Shown piece by piece: positions 9,991 to 19,792 of a stretch of DNA of 64,000 nt; the stretch's first letter is position 1, and each line of letters opens with the position of its first letter. The stretch is from positions 124,001-188,000 of the forward strand of contig NZ_PFXK01000004.1 of NCBI RefSeq assembly GCF_002812955.1, given 5' to 3'. Source of the stretch: Vibrio sp. HA2012 (lineage in GTDB: Bacteria > Pseudomonadota > Gammaproteobacteria > Enterobacterales > Vibrionaceae). The notes under the pieces were generated by a model, which was given only the letters and a program-made list of their open reading frames with translations, was not told where the DNA came from and did not search any database. The position numbers were made by a program, and so were the translations under genes.

Positions 9991-10640
9991 TCCGGTGGCC
10001 TTTCCGTCCTCCCTGTGCTGTTTGCCTGCATATCATTGCAGCCTGTCCGGCTGAGATCCAGATATTTTCTGTGTAACTGAGAGACCTGTGGCAACAGCCG
10101 GTCATAGTCGTCAGTCATAATGATGTCGTCAGCATATTTCAGCCTTTCGCTTCGGCTGGCTTGTGCTGCAAGAATCGATTCAGCCTGCTCACGGGAAACA
10201 TGATCCCTGTGCATGGTACGGGTGATCTGCGTTGTTTCGCTGACATCGACCACCAGGATCCGATTTGTCATAGATTGTAGCTGGTTTTCAACCAATAAGG
10301 GAACCACTAATAATGCATAGGGGCTGGTCACTCGGCTTAAAGCTTGCTGCATTTCGCTGCGGATCAGCGGATGCAGCAGCGTATTCAGCCAGTGTTTGGC
10401 CATCTTATCGGAGAAAATTTTGTGCCGCAGCTTTGGCCTGTCAAGGCAGCCTTCGGCGGTCAGTATTTCTGCTCCGAAATGCGTCCGGATAGCGTCAAGG
10501 CCGGGCGTTCCTGGGGCTACCACCTCGCGTGCGATAATATCCGCATCGATAATATCGATCGCAAAGTGGTCACGGAACAGATTGGCGACGGTGGTTTTTC
10601 CGCTGGCAATACCGCCGGTTACGCCGATGATCAGTGGCAT
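9987..10640 (-). CDS. coaE: Dephospho-CoA kinase
   Basis: The last step of coenzyme A synthesis, phosphorylating dephospho-CoA. The 217-residue protein has the P-loop GGIASGKT at residues 9-16, the [12 protein letters not shown] segment near 34, and a LID region with [14 protein letters not shown]. The C-terminal 20 residues are polar and probably variable. It is preceded 5 bp upstream by pilD, so it belongs to the pilABCD-coaE-zapD transcript, an arrangement common in vibrios and pseudomonads. Confidence 0.97.
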   Translation of the reverse strand: MPLIIGVTGGIASGKTTVANLFRDHFAIDIIDADIIAREVVAPGTPGLDAIRTHFGAEILTAEGCLDRPKLRHKIFSDKMAKHWLNTLLHPLIRSEMQQALSRVTSPYALLVVPLLVENQLQSMTNRILVVDVSETTQITRTMHRDHVSREQAESILAAQASRSERLKYADDIIMTDDYDRLLPQVSQLHRKYLDLSRTGCNDMQANSTGRTERPPE

Positions 10641-10645
10641 CTTAT

Positions 10646-11530
10646 TCAGATTCCCAGCACGGAAGAAAAATACCAGTGAATGATATCATTTCCCCAGAGA
10701 AGACTGACCCAGCCGGCAATAGCCAGATAAGGGCCGAAGGGAAACTGGCGGTCGATACCTTGTTTTTGCAGCCTTAGCTGAATAATGCCGAAGATCAGTC
10801 CAACCAGCGATGAGAGCAGAATAATTACCGGTAATATCTGCCAGCCTAGCCATGCACCCAGAGCCGCCAGCAGTTTGAAATCACCGTACCCCATCCCCTC
10901 TTTACCCGTCAGCAGTTTAAATACCCAGTACAGACTCCAGAGGCAGAGATAACCGCTCATGGCTCCGATCACCGCGCTGCTGAGTGATATCGGTGAGATC
11001 TCAAACAATGCCAGTGCAATTCCACCCCACATCAGTGGTAATGTCAGTTGATCCGGAAGCAGCATGGTGTCCAAATCGATAAAGGTGGCGGTAATCAGAT
11101 AGAAGGTAAAAAACAGCAGGGCAAGGGTGTAATAACTAAACCCGAGTTTTATGGCAACGGTGGTACACAGTATTGCTGTTAATGCTTCGATAAGTGGATA
11201 GCGAATGCTGATCGGGTTTTTGCAGTGGTGGCATTTGCCCCGGAGGAGCAGCCAACTCAGTAGCGGAATGTTGTCAATGATCCGAACCGGTGTGTTGCAT
11301 TTTGGGCAGCGAGACCCCGGAGTGCTCAGGTTAAACGGTGTTGAGTCCGTCTGAATATTCAGTTCCGGAAAGGTTTCAGCGCAGTCGCGTTTCCACTCTC
11401 TTTCCATCATAATCGGCAGACGGTAGATCACAACATTCAGAAAACTGCCGACGATCAGGCCGAAGACTCCGGCCAGAGAGGGAAACAGCCAGGGTAACTG
11501 GTTAAACATTTCCGGGTTAAAGGATTCCAT
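10646..11530 (-). CDS. pilD: Type IV prepilin peptidase / N-methyltransferase
   Basis: PilD (VcpD) cleaves the leader of type IV prepilins and type II secretion pseudopilins and methylates the new N terminus. The 294-residue membrane protein has [12 protein letters not shown] near residue 28, a zinc-type pair CPKC and CHHC (about 75-103), and the two catalytic aspartates in [11 protein letters not shown] and GYGDFK. About eight membrane segments are visible. It is the third pilus gene after pilB and pilC. Confidence 0.96.
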   Translation of the reverse strand: MESFNPEMFNQLPWLFPSLAGVFGLIVGSFLNVVIYRLPIMMEREWKRDCAETFPELNIQTDSTPFNLSTPGSRCPKCNTPVRIIDNIPLLSWLLLRGKCHHCKNPISIRYPLIEALTAILCTTVAIKLGFSYYTLALLFFTFYLITATFIDLDTMLLPDQLTLPLMWGGIALALFEISPISLSSAVIGAMSGYLCLWSLYWVFKLLTGKEGMGYGDFKLLAALGAWLGWQILPVIILLSSLVGLIFGIIQLRLQKQGIDRQFPFGPYLAIAGWVSLLWGNDIIHWYFSSVLGI

Positions 11531-11567
11531 TCTGATTCTCAGTTAATTAAATGCAGTAGTGTGCATT

Positions 11568-12800
11568 TTATCCTAATACTGTCATTAAGTTAAAGATGGG
11601 CAGGTACATTGATATCACCAGTCCGCCAACAACGGTTCCGAGAAAGAGAATAATCAGCGGCTCGATGATCTTCCCGAGATTATCGACGTAGTTATCCACT
11701 TCGGCTTCATACACCGCAGCAATGTTATTCAGCATTTCGTCCAGTTTACCCGATTCCTCCCCGATCCGGATCATCTGCAGTACCAGTTCCGGAAATGCCC
11801 GGCTGTTGCGCATCGCAATATGCATGGGAACACCAGAAGCCGTTTCTTTGTGTACACGATGAATGGCCTGTTCATAATGCTGATTTCCTGCTGATCCGGC
11901 GGTGTTCATCAGGCTGGTCAGCAGAGGAATACCTGCACTGAAACTGACCGAAAGAGTCCGGCTGAAGCGGGCAATGGCAGCTCTGGACAGTATGTTGCCG
12001 ATAATGGGGATCCGTAATGCCCAGCGGCTGGTTTGTAGACGGAACACGGCTGATGTGTTGCGCCGGTACATAATGCATAAGTAAGTACTTGCTATAGTTA
12101 TAAGTATAATCAGACTGTGATTCTGAACCCAATCAGATAATGTTAAGACTTGGCGTGTAAACCAGGGCAGCTCTGCTCCCATGCCTTGAAACATGCTTTC
12201 AAACTCAGGAATAACCAGTGTCAGCATTAACCATGAAACACCGCTGGCGACCAACATCACCATCCCCGGATAGATCATGGCCTTGATAACCTTGGCTCGC
12301 AGGGCTTCGCTTTTTTCCCGGTACGTGGCGAGTTGATCAAATGCTTCTGCAAGCCTGCCGGACTGTTCTCCGCTGGTCACCAGTTCTGCCGTCAGACCGG
12401 TAAAATATATACTGGCATTACACATGGCCTTCGATAACGGTGTACCGGCTTCGGCCTGTCTGACTATCTGCATCAGGATCTGCTTCATTCCGGCTTTGGT
12501 CTGACTATTTTCCAGTAGTTTCAGTGCTTGAATCAGGGGCATTCCAGCCAGAAGCATAACAGATAACTGTCGGATAAAACGGGTGATATCCTTACTGGTT
12601 GCGCTATGCCGGATGCGGGTAACAGAAGAGAGTCTCCGTTTTCTGATGTGTATTATCCGGATCTGCTGATAATGTAACTGTTCTCTTACTTCGTTTTCCC
12701 CGGCCGCCAGCATCTGTCCGGCAACAGGCTGTCCGCTTGGGTTTATCCCTTTCCAGTGAAAGTGACTGAGCCGGGGGGAAGTTCTCTGAAATAGCGGCAT
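11568..12800 (-). CDS. pilC: Type IV pilus inner-membrane platform protein PilC
   Basis: A 410-residue GspF/PilC family protein with two copies of the T2SSF domain (about residues 70-190 and 275-400) and three membrane segments. Family landmarks include [12 protein letters not shown] and [14 protein letters not shown]. It forms the platform on which PilB acts to polymerise pilin. It lies between pilB (67 bp upstream) and pilD (37 bp downstream). Confidence 0.95.
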   Translation of the reverse strand: MPLFQRTSPRLSHFHWKGINPSGQPVAGQMLAAGENEVREQLHYQQIRIIHIRKRRLSSVTRIRHSATSKDITRFIRQLSVMLLAGMPLIQALKLLENSQTKAGMKQILMQIVRQAEAGTPLSKAMCNASIYFTGLTAELVTSGEQSGRLAEAFDQLATYREKSEALRAKVIKAMIYPGMVMLVASGVSWLMLTLVIPEFESMFQGMGAELPWFTRQVLTLSDWVQNHSLIILITIASTYLCIMYRRNTSAVFRLQTSRWALRIPIIGNILSRAAIARFSRTLSVSFSAGIPLLTSLMNTAGSAGNQHYEQAIHRVHKETASGVPMHIAMRNSRAFPELVLQMIRIGEESGKLDEMLNNIAAVYEAEVDNYVDNLGKIIEPLIILFLGTVVGGLVISMYLPIFNLMTVLG

Positions 12801-12867
12801 ACTATTTTCCCCTCATTGCATTTTTATACACCGTATGCGAACAAGTCATATTTCCCACGTATATTCT

Positions 12868-14565
12868 TTACAACGCCAGTACCCGCTGCAGCTCCTCATA
12901 GCTGGTTATTCCCAGTTTTAATTTATCAATTCCCGACTCCCTTAGTGTTTTCATTCCTTGTTCTTTGGCTATTGTTTCAATCTCCTTAACCGATGCTCCT
13001 TTTATTACTGCCTCTGCCAGCCGGTTATCGAACGGCATGACTTCATAAATACCGGTACGTCCGCAGTAGCCTCCGGTACACTCGGCACAGCCGGATTTAT
13101 TCGCCCTGTACAGACGTTCTTCCTGATGGATATTCAGCGCTTCGGCCTGTACTGGTGTCAGCGTATCCGGTTGTTTACAGTGTGGGCATAAACAGCGTGC
13201 CAGACGCTGGGCTATAATCAGGCTCAGAGAGGACGCGAGGTTAAAAGGCATAATGCCTATATTCTGCAGACGAATAACCGTTTCTGCGGCAGAATTAGTG
13301 TGTAGGGTGGACAGGACAAGATGCCCGGTTTGTGCTGCCTGCACTGCGATGGCCGCTGTGTCCGGATCCCGGATTTCTCCGACCATCACTACGTCAGGAT
13401 CCTGACGCAGGAATGTGCGCAGAGCCTCGGTAAAGCCAAAACCGATTTTGCTGCTGATCTGTACCTGATTGACCCCGGACAGGTTAATTTCGACCGGATC
13501 TTCGGCGGTGGATATATTACGTTCAGGTGTGTTTAACAGAGACAACCCGGTATAGAGTGAAACGGTTTTACCGCTTCCGGTCGGGCCTGTTACCAGTATC
13601 ATGCCCTGCGGTCTGTTCAGGGCATTCAGGTATAGGGTTTTCTGCTGCGAGCTGTAGCCGAGAGTGTGGATATTCAGCGTAGTAACACTGCTGTCTAACA
13701 GACGTAAAACCACCTTTTCTCCCCAAAGTGCCGGAAGGGTAGAGACCCGCATATCTACAGCTGTTTCACTGTCCAGACGTAGTTTGAGTCGTCCGTCCTG
13801 AGGCAGGCGACGTTCTGCAATATCCAGTCCGGACAAAATTTTCAGCCGGGCAGTCAGCCGGCGGGCGAGATGGCTGGCTGGTTGCTGTGTTTCCACCAAT
13901 ATACCATCGCAGCGCAGACGGATACGGTAGCGATCTTCATACGGTTCGAAATGGATATCGGATGCTCCCCGGCGTACAGCATCCAGTAATATCTGGTGGA
14001 TAAAGCGGCTAACGGGGGCATTATCCTGGCTCAGATCTTCGCTGACTTCAGCCTCATCTGCAGAAACGTCAACCAGATTGGCGAGTTCATCTTCACTGAT
14101 TGTTTTTCCACTGTGTTCCGGGGGATGGGGAGTCTGTTTGCCGTACAGTCGGCGAATAGCAGCAGACAGTGTTTTAACATCCGTCAGCACTAGTTCCGCT
14201 GCTAAGCCAGTGGCAAAGCAAAAATCTGCTTCGGTTTGGGGATTGGCCGGATCGCAGACAGCAATCGTCACTGTCGTGTCTGAAAGCTTGACTGGAAGAG
14301 CCATATGCTGCAGCACAAGTTCCCCAAGCCCTAATTTCCGACAAACGTTCGTATAGTCAAACTGTTCTGGTTCGGTTAGTGGCATATGGAAAATCTGGCT
14401 GATATGTTCGCTGAGTGTATTTGGTGTCATTATCCCCAGCGCGAGCACGGCAGCCGGAACCGGTTGTTTTTCTTGCTTAACCCGGTTGAGTATCGCTTGT
14501 TCCTGATCCTGGCTAATGAGTCCGGCCTGATGCAGGATGATGGCGAGGCTGGTATACGGTTGCAT
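12868..14565 (-). CDS. pilB: Type IV pilus assembly ATPase PilB
   Basis: A 565-residue GspE/PilB ATPase that drives pilus extension. The N-terminal MshEN-like domain is followed by the ATPase core: Walker A GPTGSGKT, the Asp box with MVGEIRDPDTA, the His box TLHTNSA, and a four-cysteine zinc site (CLCPHC and later CAEC). It starts one base after the pilA stop, so it is translationally linked to the pilin gene. Confidence 0.96.
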   Translation of the reverse strand: MQPYTSLAIILHQAGLISQDQEQAILNRVKQEKQPVPAAVLALGIMTPNTLSEHISQIFHMPLTEPEQFDYTNVCRKLGLGELVLQHMALPVKLSDTTVTIAVCDPANPQTEADFCFATGLAAELVLTDVKTLSAAIRRLYGKQTPHPPEHSGKTISEDELANLVDVSADEAEVSEDLSQDNAPVSRFIHQILLDAVRRGASDIHFEPYEDRYRIRLRCDGILVETQQPASHLARRLTARLKILSGLDIAERRLPQDGRLKLRLDSETAVDMRVSTLPALWGEKVVLRLLDSSVTTLNIHTLGYSSQQKTLYLNALNRPQGMILVTGPTGSGKTVSLYTGLSLLNTPERNISTAEDPVEINLSGVNQVQISSKIGFGFTEALRTFLRQDPDVVMVGEIRDPDTAAIAVQAAQTGHLVLSTLHTNSAAETVIRLQNIGIMPFNLASSLSLIIAQRLARCLCPHCKQPDTLTPVQAEALNIHQEERLYRANKSGCAECTGGYCGRTGIYEVMPFDNRLAEAVIKGASVKEIETIAKEQGMKTLRESGIDKLKLGITSYEELQRVLAL

Positions 14566-14566
14566 G

Positions 14567-15022
14567 CTAGAGCACCGTTCCGGTTTCGCATCCTTTAGGA
14601 AAGGCTTTTTTCTCTGTCACAGGAATATCCGTCAGACAGCGCCATCCTCCACTGTCTGATCGTTCCAGAGCCAGAATGTTCCCGCCCAACTGGGTGTCGG
14701 CAGCCAGCAGGATTTGGATCTGTCCTGCTTGTCTGATGGAACTGTGCTGTTGCGTGGATAGGGTGCCTAATACAGTCGTGGATGCACCTAATTCAGATGC
14801 CATTGCTGTACTGGCAATGGTCGGAAAGATGCCTCTGCTGGCAATGCTGTCTTCAATATGCACCTTCAGGGCAGTAATTGTCGCTAAGGCTGAGCCCAGT
14901 TCTGATTTTTTTACATAACTCTGGTATTGCGGTACGGCAATTGACGTCAACACGCCGATAACCGCAACTACAATCATCAGTTCAATCAGGGAAAACCCCT
15001 GCTGTTTTTCGTGTCTCTGCAT
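14567..15022 (-). CDS. pilA: Type IV major pilin (PilA)
   Basis: A 151-residue prepilin starting at ATG 15022. It has a short charged leader and the prepilin peptidase site QQG/FSLIELMIVVAVIG, then the hydrophobic alpha1 helix and the conserved YQSYVKKSE segment. Two cysteines near the C terminus (WRCLTD and KGCETG) fit the disulfide-bounded D region. A start at 15181 is possible in frame but would place about 53 non-pilin residues ahead of the leader, so it was rejected. It heads the pilA-B-C-D-coaE-zapD cluster. The nadC/ampD neighbours common in relatives are absent. Confidence 0.93.
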   Translation of the reverse strand: MQRHEKQQGFSLIELMIVVAVIGVLTSIAVPQYQSYVKKSELGSALATITALKVHIEDSIASRGIFPTIASTAMASELGASTTVLGTLSTQQHSSIRQAGQIQILLAADTQLGGNILALERSDSGGWRCLTDIPVTEKKAFPKGCETGTVL

Positions 15023-15406
15023 ATATATTATCTCTGCTGGTCGGGTGATTTGACTTACCCAGAGTAGGAAAATCGTTGTGGATAAAAAACCAGCAGAAAG
15101 AAAGATCGCGAGAGAAGTAGTAGTAAAATCAGCCCTGTTGCATGATGACGCTGGAAATTTGCGACAGAATTTGAACAACATAATGTTGCTGGAGAATTAT
15201 TGAAAGGACAGACACCTTAAAATATTAAAAGGACAGACGTCTTAAGAAAGGCTAAAAGTATAGCTGGGAACTTATTGCCATGCTGTTGGTTATGGTCGTG
15301 GTATTATGGAGGTTGATGAAGAATAGCCGAAATAATTCCGGCTATTTTCAATGTTGCTATACAGCTCCGGGATACTATCGTTCTGGGGCTGAAAGGGAAT
15401 GTTTAT
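15023..15406. other. Gene-free stretch between pilA and the epimerase gene
   Basis: It holds the upstream region of pilA, two copies of the GGACAGAC repeat described separately, and about 150 bp downstream of the epimerase gene in which I see no further gene. No strong intrinsic terminator was recognised. Confidence 0.6.
15203..15245 (+). repeat. Two REP-like repeats, GGACAGAC orientation
   Basis: Two near-identical units, AAAGGACAGACACCTTAA at 15203-15220 and AAAAGGACAGACGTCTTAA at 15227-15245, lie 25 bp apart. The same core recurs on both sides of the RAYT transposase gene at 18394-19353. Confidence 0.8.
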
Positions 15407-16411
15407 TTACTTTGAGTAAAACTGTCTGTACCAGTTGACAAACTCCGCCACACCTTCTTTTACGCTCACTTTGGGCTGATAGCCGGTGACTTTGAACAGA
15501 TCTTCGGTGTCGGCGTAGGTTTGGTATACATCACCCGGCTGCATTTCCCGGAAGTTTTTCTTTGCTTCTATGCCCAGTTCATCTTCAATGGCTTTTACAA
15601 AATCCATCAGATTGATAGGGGAACCGTGGCCAATATTGTATATCGCATAAGGAGCAGAGCTTCCTGCCGGGGTGCCTTTTTCTACTGTCCATGAGCTGTC
15701 TCTCTGTGGGAGTACATCGGCAACTCGAACCACGCCTTCAACGATATCATCCACATGGGTGAAATCACGCCACATATCGCCGTTATTGTTGATATCTATT
15801 GTGTCACCATTCAGTATTTTCTTGGTGAAGATAAACGGAGCCATATCCGGACGTCCCCATGAGCCGTAAACGGTGAAAAAGCGCAGACCGCTGGTTGGAA
15901 TATCGTACAGATGTGAATAGCTGTGTGCCATCAGTTCGTTGGATTTCTTGGTGGCTGCATACAAAGACACTGGATGATCAACGGAGTCGGCTGTAGAAAA
16001 AGGAACTTTGGCATTAAGGCCGTAGACTGAACTGGAAGAGGCATACACAAGGTGCTGAACTTTTTCCTGACGGCAGCCTTCCAGAATATTCAGGTGTCCG
16101 ACCAGATTTGAGTCAGCATAGGCATGCGGGTTTTCCAGTGAGTAGCGAACCCCAGCCTGAGCAGCCAGGTGGATAACACGGTCAAACTGCTCTGTAGCAA
16201 ATAGGTCTGCCACAGCATTGCGGTCTGCAATGTCCAGTCTGATAAATCGAAAATCCGGGTGCTCGATGCGCTTTAGGCGGGCTTCTTTTAAGGCAACATC
16301 ATAGTAGTCGTTTAGATTGTCGATACCGACTACGGTTTCACCTTTTGCGGTCAGTTTTTCTACGACCGCACTACCAATAAATCCGGCGGCGCCGGTTACC
16401 AGATATTTCAT
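15407..16411 (-). CDS. UDP-glucuronate 4-epimerase family protein
   Basis: A 334-residue extended short-chain dehydrogenase/epimerase. It shows the Rossmann motif TGAAGFIGSAV at residues 7-17, the DNLNDYYDVALKEARL stretch characteristic of the UDP-GlcA 4-epimerase subgroup, and the catalytic Ser/Tyr/Lys set in SSSSVYG and SLYAATKKSNE. It would convert UDP-glucuronate to UDP-galacturonate for surface polysaccharide. The start at 16411 has a GAGAGA ribosome site; the ATG four codons upstream lacks one. It follows ugd, whose product is its substrate, so the two form a short pathway. A UDP-GlcNAc-type specificity cannot be excluded. Confidence 0.88.
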   Translation of the reverse strand: MKYLVTGAAGFIGSAVVEKLTAKGETVVGIDNLNDYYDVALKEARLKRIEHPDFRFIRLDIADRNAVADLFATEQFDRVIHLAAQAGVRYSLENPHAYADSNLVGHLNILEGCRQEKVQHLVYASSSSVYGLNAKVPFSTADSVDHPVSLYAATKKSNELMAHSYSHLYDIPTSGLRFFTVYGSWGRPDMAPFIFTKKILNGDTIDINNNGDMWRDFTHVDDIVEGVVRVADVLPQRDSSWTVEKGTPAGSSAPYAIYNIGHGSPINLMDFVKAIEDELGIEAKKNFREMQPGDVYQTYADTEDLFKVTGYQPKVSVKEGVAEFVNWYRQFYSK

Positions 16412-16468
16412 ATTATCTCTCATAGTATGTTAGATATGCTGCATTAGTATCCTGACTCTTATTTTCGA

Positions 16469-17635
16469 TCAGTCATTACCGAATAGGTCGCGTGTATACA
16501 CTTTATCTGCAACATCTTGTAGCTCTTCAGCCATGCGATTGGAAACAATTACATCACATGCATCCTTAAATTCTTCCAGATCCCGATATACTTTTGAGTT
16601 GAAGAAATCGTCTTCTTTCAGTACTGGTTCGTATACCACTACTTCGACACCCTTAGCTTTGATTCGTTTCATAATGCCTTGAATTGAAGAGGCACGGAAG
16701 TTATCAGAGCCGGACTTCATGATCAGGCGGTAGACACCGACACGCTTGGGATGACGGCTCAGGATTGAGTCTGCCACAAAGTCTTTACGAGTGGTGTTCG
16801 CATCGACAATTGCTCCGATGATGTTGTTCGGTACATTCTCATAGTTGGCGCGAAGCTGTTTGGTGTCTTTTGGCAGACAGTAACCACCGTAGCCGAATGA
16901 CGGATTGTTGTAGTGAGAACCAATACGCGGATCCAGCCCCACACCTTCGATAATTTGGCGGGCATTCAAACCGTGTGCTTCTGCGTAGGAGTCCAGTTCG
17001 TTAAAATAGGCTACTCGAAGAGCAAGGTAGGTGTTCGAGAACAATTTTACGGCTTCCGCTTCGGTAGAATCAGTAAACAGAACATCGATATTTTCTTTTT
17101 GGGCACCTTCAACCAGCAGGCTGGCAAATGTTTTCGCTCTGTCGCTAGTTTCACCTACGATAATACGTGAAGGGTGCAGATTGTCATACAGTGCTTTACC
17201 TTCACGAAGGAACTCCGGCGAGAAGATAATATTATTGCAGTTGAACTTCTCTTTAATGCCTTTGGTGTAACCTACAGGAATGGTGGATTTGATAACCATC
17301 ACTGCATCCGGGTTGATTTCCATTACATCTTTAATCACTGCTTCCACTGAGCTGGTATTAAAGTAGTTGGTTTTTACATCGTAATCGGTCGGTGTGGCGA
17401 TAATCACAAATTTCGCATCTTTATAAGCTTGCTGTTTATCCAGAGTTGCTGTCAAATTCAGCGGTTTGTTTGCCAGAAAATCTTCAATCTCTGCATCGAC
17501 AATAGGGGATTGTTTATTGTTAATAAGGTTTACTTTTTCTTCGATAATATCTACGGCATACACTTCGTGGTGTTGTGCCAGCAGAACAGCATTAGATAAG
17601 CCAACGTAGCCGGTTCCGGCAATTGCAATTTTCAT
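16469..17635 (-). CDS. ugd: UDP-glucose 6-dehydrogenase
   Basis: Oxidises UDP-glucose to UDP-glucuronate with NAD+. The 388-residue protein begins [20 protein letters not shown] (Rossmann motif). It carries the [10 protein letters not shown] motif near residue 140 and the catalytic cysteine in [14 protein letters not shown] near 255. The length fits the short-form bacterial Ugd. The start at 17635 was chosen because the Rossmann fold begins there; an upstream ATG at 17713 adds 26 unrelated residues. It is paired with the epimerase 57 bp downstream, giving UDP-GlcA and UDP-GalA for capsule, LPS or exopolysaccharide, though no glycosyltransferase genes are nearby. Confidence 0.94.
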   Translation of the reverse strand: MKIAIAGTGYVGLSNAVLLAQHHEVYAVDIIEEKVNLINNKQSPIVDAEIEDFLANKPLNLTATLDKQQAYKDAKFVIIATPTDYDVKTNYFNTSSVEAVIKDVMEINPDAVMVIKSTIPVGYTKGIKEKFNCNNIIFSPEFLREGKALYDNLHPSRIIVGETSDRAKTFASLLVEGAQKENIDVLFTDSTEAEAVKLFSNTYLALRVAYFNELDSYAEAHGLNARQIIEGVGLDPRIGSHYNNPSFGYGGYCLPKDTKQLRANYENVPNNIIGAIVDANTTRKDFVADSILSRHPKRVGVYRLIMKSGSDNFRASSIQGIMKRIKAKGVEVVVYEPVLKEDDFFNSKVYRDLEEFKDACDVIVSNRMAEELQDVADKVYTRDLFGND

Positions 17636-17941
17636 TATTGAGACTCTTTTTGTCTGATATGTTGTGATGATGCCCTGATCACAGGTGATAACAATGCCGT
17701 AAGCAAAGCGCAAGGGCTATGGTTGTTATGGTACTGCACTTATACCCTACATCCAAGTGGCTAATATTTGGATTGTTTTAGGGTGACTCATTTTTGAGAC
17801 ATCGTGAGTAATTTGTCACTAAGCCCTGCCTGCCTGATTTGAACTCCCTCGATAATTCCAACGCTGTTTCTTTCTGTGGCCCCTGATTGTGGTTAACTTG
17901 TTCTGGACTCAAAGATTAGCAGACGACGTATAGAGGTAACT
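17636..17941. other. Gene-free stretch between ugd and the nucleotidyltransferase-like gene
   Basis: About 306 bp with divergent genes on both sides, so it must hold both promoters. The only structure I could define is the composite stem-loop at 17745-17785. No JUMPstart/ops element was found on the ugd side. Confidence 0.6.
17745..17785. repeat. Composite inverted repeat upstream of ugd
   Basis: Two nested stems: ACCCTA with TAGGGT outside, ATCCAA with TTGGAT inside, separated by a C on the left and TGTTT on the right. It could be a leader hairpin, an operator, or a dispersed intergenic repeat. The single copy seen here does not decide. Confidence 0.55.
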
Positions 17942-18241
17942 ATGATTGAGTTAAGAGAAAATGAACGTTTGGTAGTGGCTGAATTGGCGCAGAAATATCT
18001 GGTAAAAGGGACAGAGTTATGGGTATACGGTAGCCGGATTCAGGGAACGGCACTGGATACATCTGATCTTAATCTGATGCTGTTTACTCCTGAGGGAGAA
18101 GTCAATAACCTGAATGAGTTCCTGTATGCACTGCAGAATGCGGATATTCCAATTTCGGTTCGGGTACAGGACTGGAAGTATTTACCTGTATTTTTTAGAG
18201 ATAACTTTCGGCTGAAAAATGAGTGTCTTCTGGTGGTGTAG
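17942..18241 (+). CDS. Degenerate nucleotidyltransferase-like (MNT-type) small protein
   Basis: A 99-residue protein with the layout of stand-alone minimal nucleotidyltransferases: GSR at residues 30-32, a Gly at 35, then SDLNL at 41-45, and a C-terminal segment like the family's DW..LP..FR end (QDWKYLPVFFRDNF). In the active family the metal ligands are Asp-x-Asp plus a third Asp. Here the second Asp is Asn44, and the expected third Asp region reads SVRVQDW, so catalysis is doubtful. No HEPN partner gene follows, so a MntA/HepT toxin-antitoxin pair is not supported. A GAGGTAACT ribosome site precedes the ATG. It is next to the RAYT gene and may be part of an accessory insertion. Confidence 0.7.
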   Translation: MIELRENERLVVAELAQKYLVKGTELWVYGSRIQGTALDTSDLNLMLFTPEGEVNNLNEFLYALQNADIPISVRVQDWKYLPVFFRDNFRLKNECLLVV

Positions 18242-18251
18242 CCCTCTTTAT

Positions 18252-18268
18252 AAGGACAGGCACTTTAT
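18252..18268 (+). repeat. REP-like repeat, GGACAGGC orientation
   Basis: AAGGACAGGCACTTTA lies 11 bp after the nucleotidyltransferase-like gene and 126 bp before the RAYT start. It has the same orientation as the two copies at 15203-15245. Confidence 0.78.
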
Positions 18269-18367
18269 GAAATAGATAAGTTTATCAGTTTCAGTAAAGT
18301 AATAGTTCTCTCGAACAGTAATAAAGAAGCCCTTGTTGTGGCTGACAGGGACTTATTATACTAACCA

Positions 18368-18383
18368 CTGTTTATTTAAACAG
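18368..18383 (+). promoter_or_regulatory. Short perfect hairpin just upstream of the RAYT start
   Basis: CTGTTTA TT TAAACAG forms a 7-bp perfect stem ending 10 bp before the ATG at 18394. It overlaps the position expected for the ribosome site (CAGGTGAT), so it may limit translation of the transposase. The function is an inference. Confidence 0.5.
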
Positions 18384-18393
18384 GTGATGTATT

Positions 18394-19353
18394 ATGACTA
18401 CCGCCAGAAAACAGCAGATTTGCCTGGAAGCTACCCCTTATTACCACTGTGTTTCTCGCTGCGTCAGACGTACATTTTTGTGTGGGTATGATGAAGTTTC
18501 CCAAAAAAATTATGAGCATCGGCGAGAATGGATTGAGACTCGTATCAAGCAACTTGCTACCATCTATTGCATTGATATTTGTGCATATGCGGTGATGAGT
18601 AATCATTACCATATTGTGGTGCATATTAATCAGGAAAAGGCCAAGTCATTAACTGAGAGGGAGGTAATTAAACGCTGGTCTATGCTGCATGCCAGATCTG
18701 GTTTGATTCAACGTTTTCTTAATTATGAAGCTTTGTCTAAGCAAGAACTTTGCATTATCAAAAAAATTGCCGGACAGTGGCGGCAGAGACTATTTAGCCT
18801 GAGTTGGTTTATGCGTGAATTAAACTTTGAGATAGCTCTTAAGGCTAATCAGGAGGATGAGTGTACAGGTCATTTCTGGGAAAGCCGTTACAAAAGCCAG
18901 GCTCTGTTGGATGATAAAGCATTACTTGCTGCGATGGCTTATGTGGATTTGAATCCTATCCGGGCCGGTATATCAAAGACACCAGAAACTTCTGACTACA
19001 CATCCATAAAAGAACGTATTCATGCGTTAAAAAATAACCAGCCTACAGCTCTGTGTCTGCATCCTTTTATTGGAAGCAGAACTAAACTGGGTTTATCGGG
19101 GATTCCTTTTCTGTTGCTCGATTATATAGCCTTAGTAGATCAGACTGGAAGAGTACTGTGTGATGGTAAATCGGCTATTGGGAAAAACCTTCCTCCAATT
19201 TTGGCAAGGCTGAATGTTACCGACGGGGAATGGCTGCAGATATGTTCCGGACTGGAGAGAAAACGAGCATTACTTATTGGTCATGGTGGGAGTCTTAAAG
19301 CAGCCAGATCACAATTCCGCAGAAAGAGAGTATGCGGTTATCAGTTCGGTTAA
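18394..19353 (+). mobile_element. REP-associated tyrosine transposase (RAYT, Y1/HUH family)
   Basis: A 319-residue single-strand transposase of the IS200-related Y1 family. The HUH motif is H71-Y-H73 in AVMSNHYHIVVHI. The RAYT-type block with GHFWESRYKSQALLDDKALL and MAYVDLNPIRAG lies near residues 170-200 and contains the candidate catalytic tyrosine. RAYTs are usually single-copy, domesticated-looking genes that mobilise REP palindromes rather than themselves. In support, there are no IS-type inverted ends or target duplication, but eight short GGACAGRC/GYCTGTCC repeats lie on both sides within 4 kb. The gene looks intact. The start ATG 18394 has a CAGGTGAT ribosome site. Confidence 0.88.
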
Positions 19354-19509
19354 TTTCTCATCATCTATAGTACATCTTACTGCTTAATTTTGTATGTATT
19401 AAGGTGTATCTTTTCTCAATATATACCCATATTCTCCCTTTTTAACGAAGAAAAACAACTGGTTCCTTACAGCTTGTCGTATATTATAGTTTGTCTGAAT
19501 ATGTTGAGT

Positions 19510-19536
19510 TTCATGAGAAAATGATTTCCTCATGAA
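19510..19536. terminator. Hairpin downstream of the RAYT gene
   Basis: TTCATGAG and CTCATGAA form an 8-bp stem around an 11-base loop. There is no T-run, so terminator function is uncertain; it could equally be a protein-binding palindrome. Confidence 0.4.
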
Positions 19537-19552
19537 TAGCTCCTATTCTTTA

Positions 19553-19615
19553 GATGCCTGTCCTTATGAGAGAAGAAAAAGTTGATTCATATTTACCTAT
19601 CAAGGTGCCTGTCCT
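19553..19615 (-). repeat. Two REP-like repeats, GCCTGTCC orientation
   Basis: GATGCCTGTCCTTA at 19553-19566 and AAGGTGCCTGTCCT at 19602-19615 are reverse complements of the copies left of the RAYT gene, so the transposase is bracketed by inverted copies. Confidence 0.8.
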
Positions 19616-19792
19616 CAGAAAGGAAACTGAGAGCAGATTTTCATTTATAGATAAATTTGCTATTCTCCAAGCACAATAACATCAGATTCACGGCTACATT
19701 TATCAGGACGATAACCGTGATGATGAAATTATATTTTCCAGGGAAGTCGGTTTTCGTTTTTGAAATCTGGCCATAATGATGAGGAATATGTC

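Larger units (their letters stand above)
19354..19792. other. Gene-free stretch between the RAYT gene and acnB
   Basis: About 440 AT-rich bases. It holds the hairpin at 19510-19536, two REP-like repeats (19553-19566 and 19602-19615), and the acnB leader with a TCACGG/CCGTGA inverted repeat spanning 19688-19720. The acnB promoter must lie here, but I could not assign it. Confidence 0.6.

Noticed and set aside
17636..17941. JUMPstart/ops element before ugd
   Set aside because: No GGCGGTAGC-like sequence on either strand.
17942..18241. MntA-HepT toxin-antitoxin pair
   Set aside because: No HEPN gene lies next to the nucleotidyltransferase-like gene and its catalytic residues are altered.
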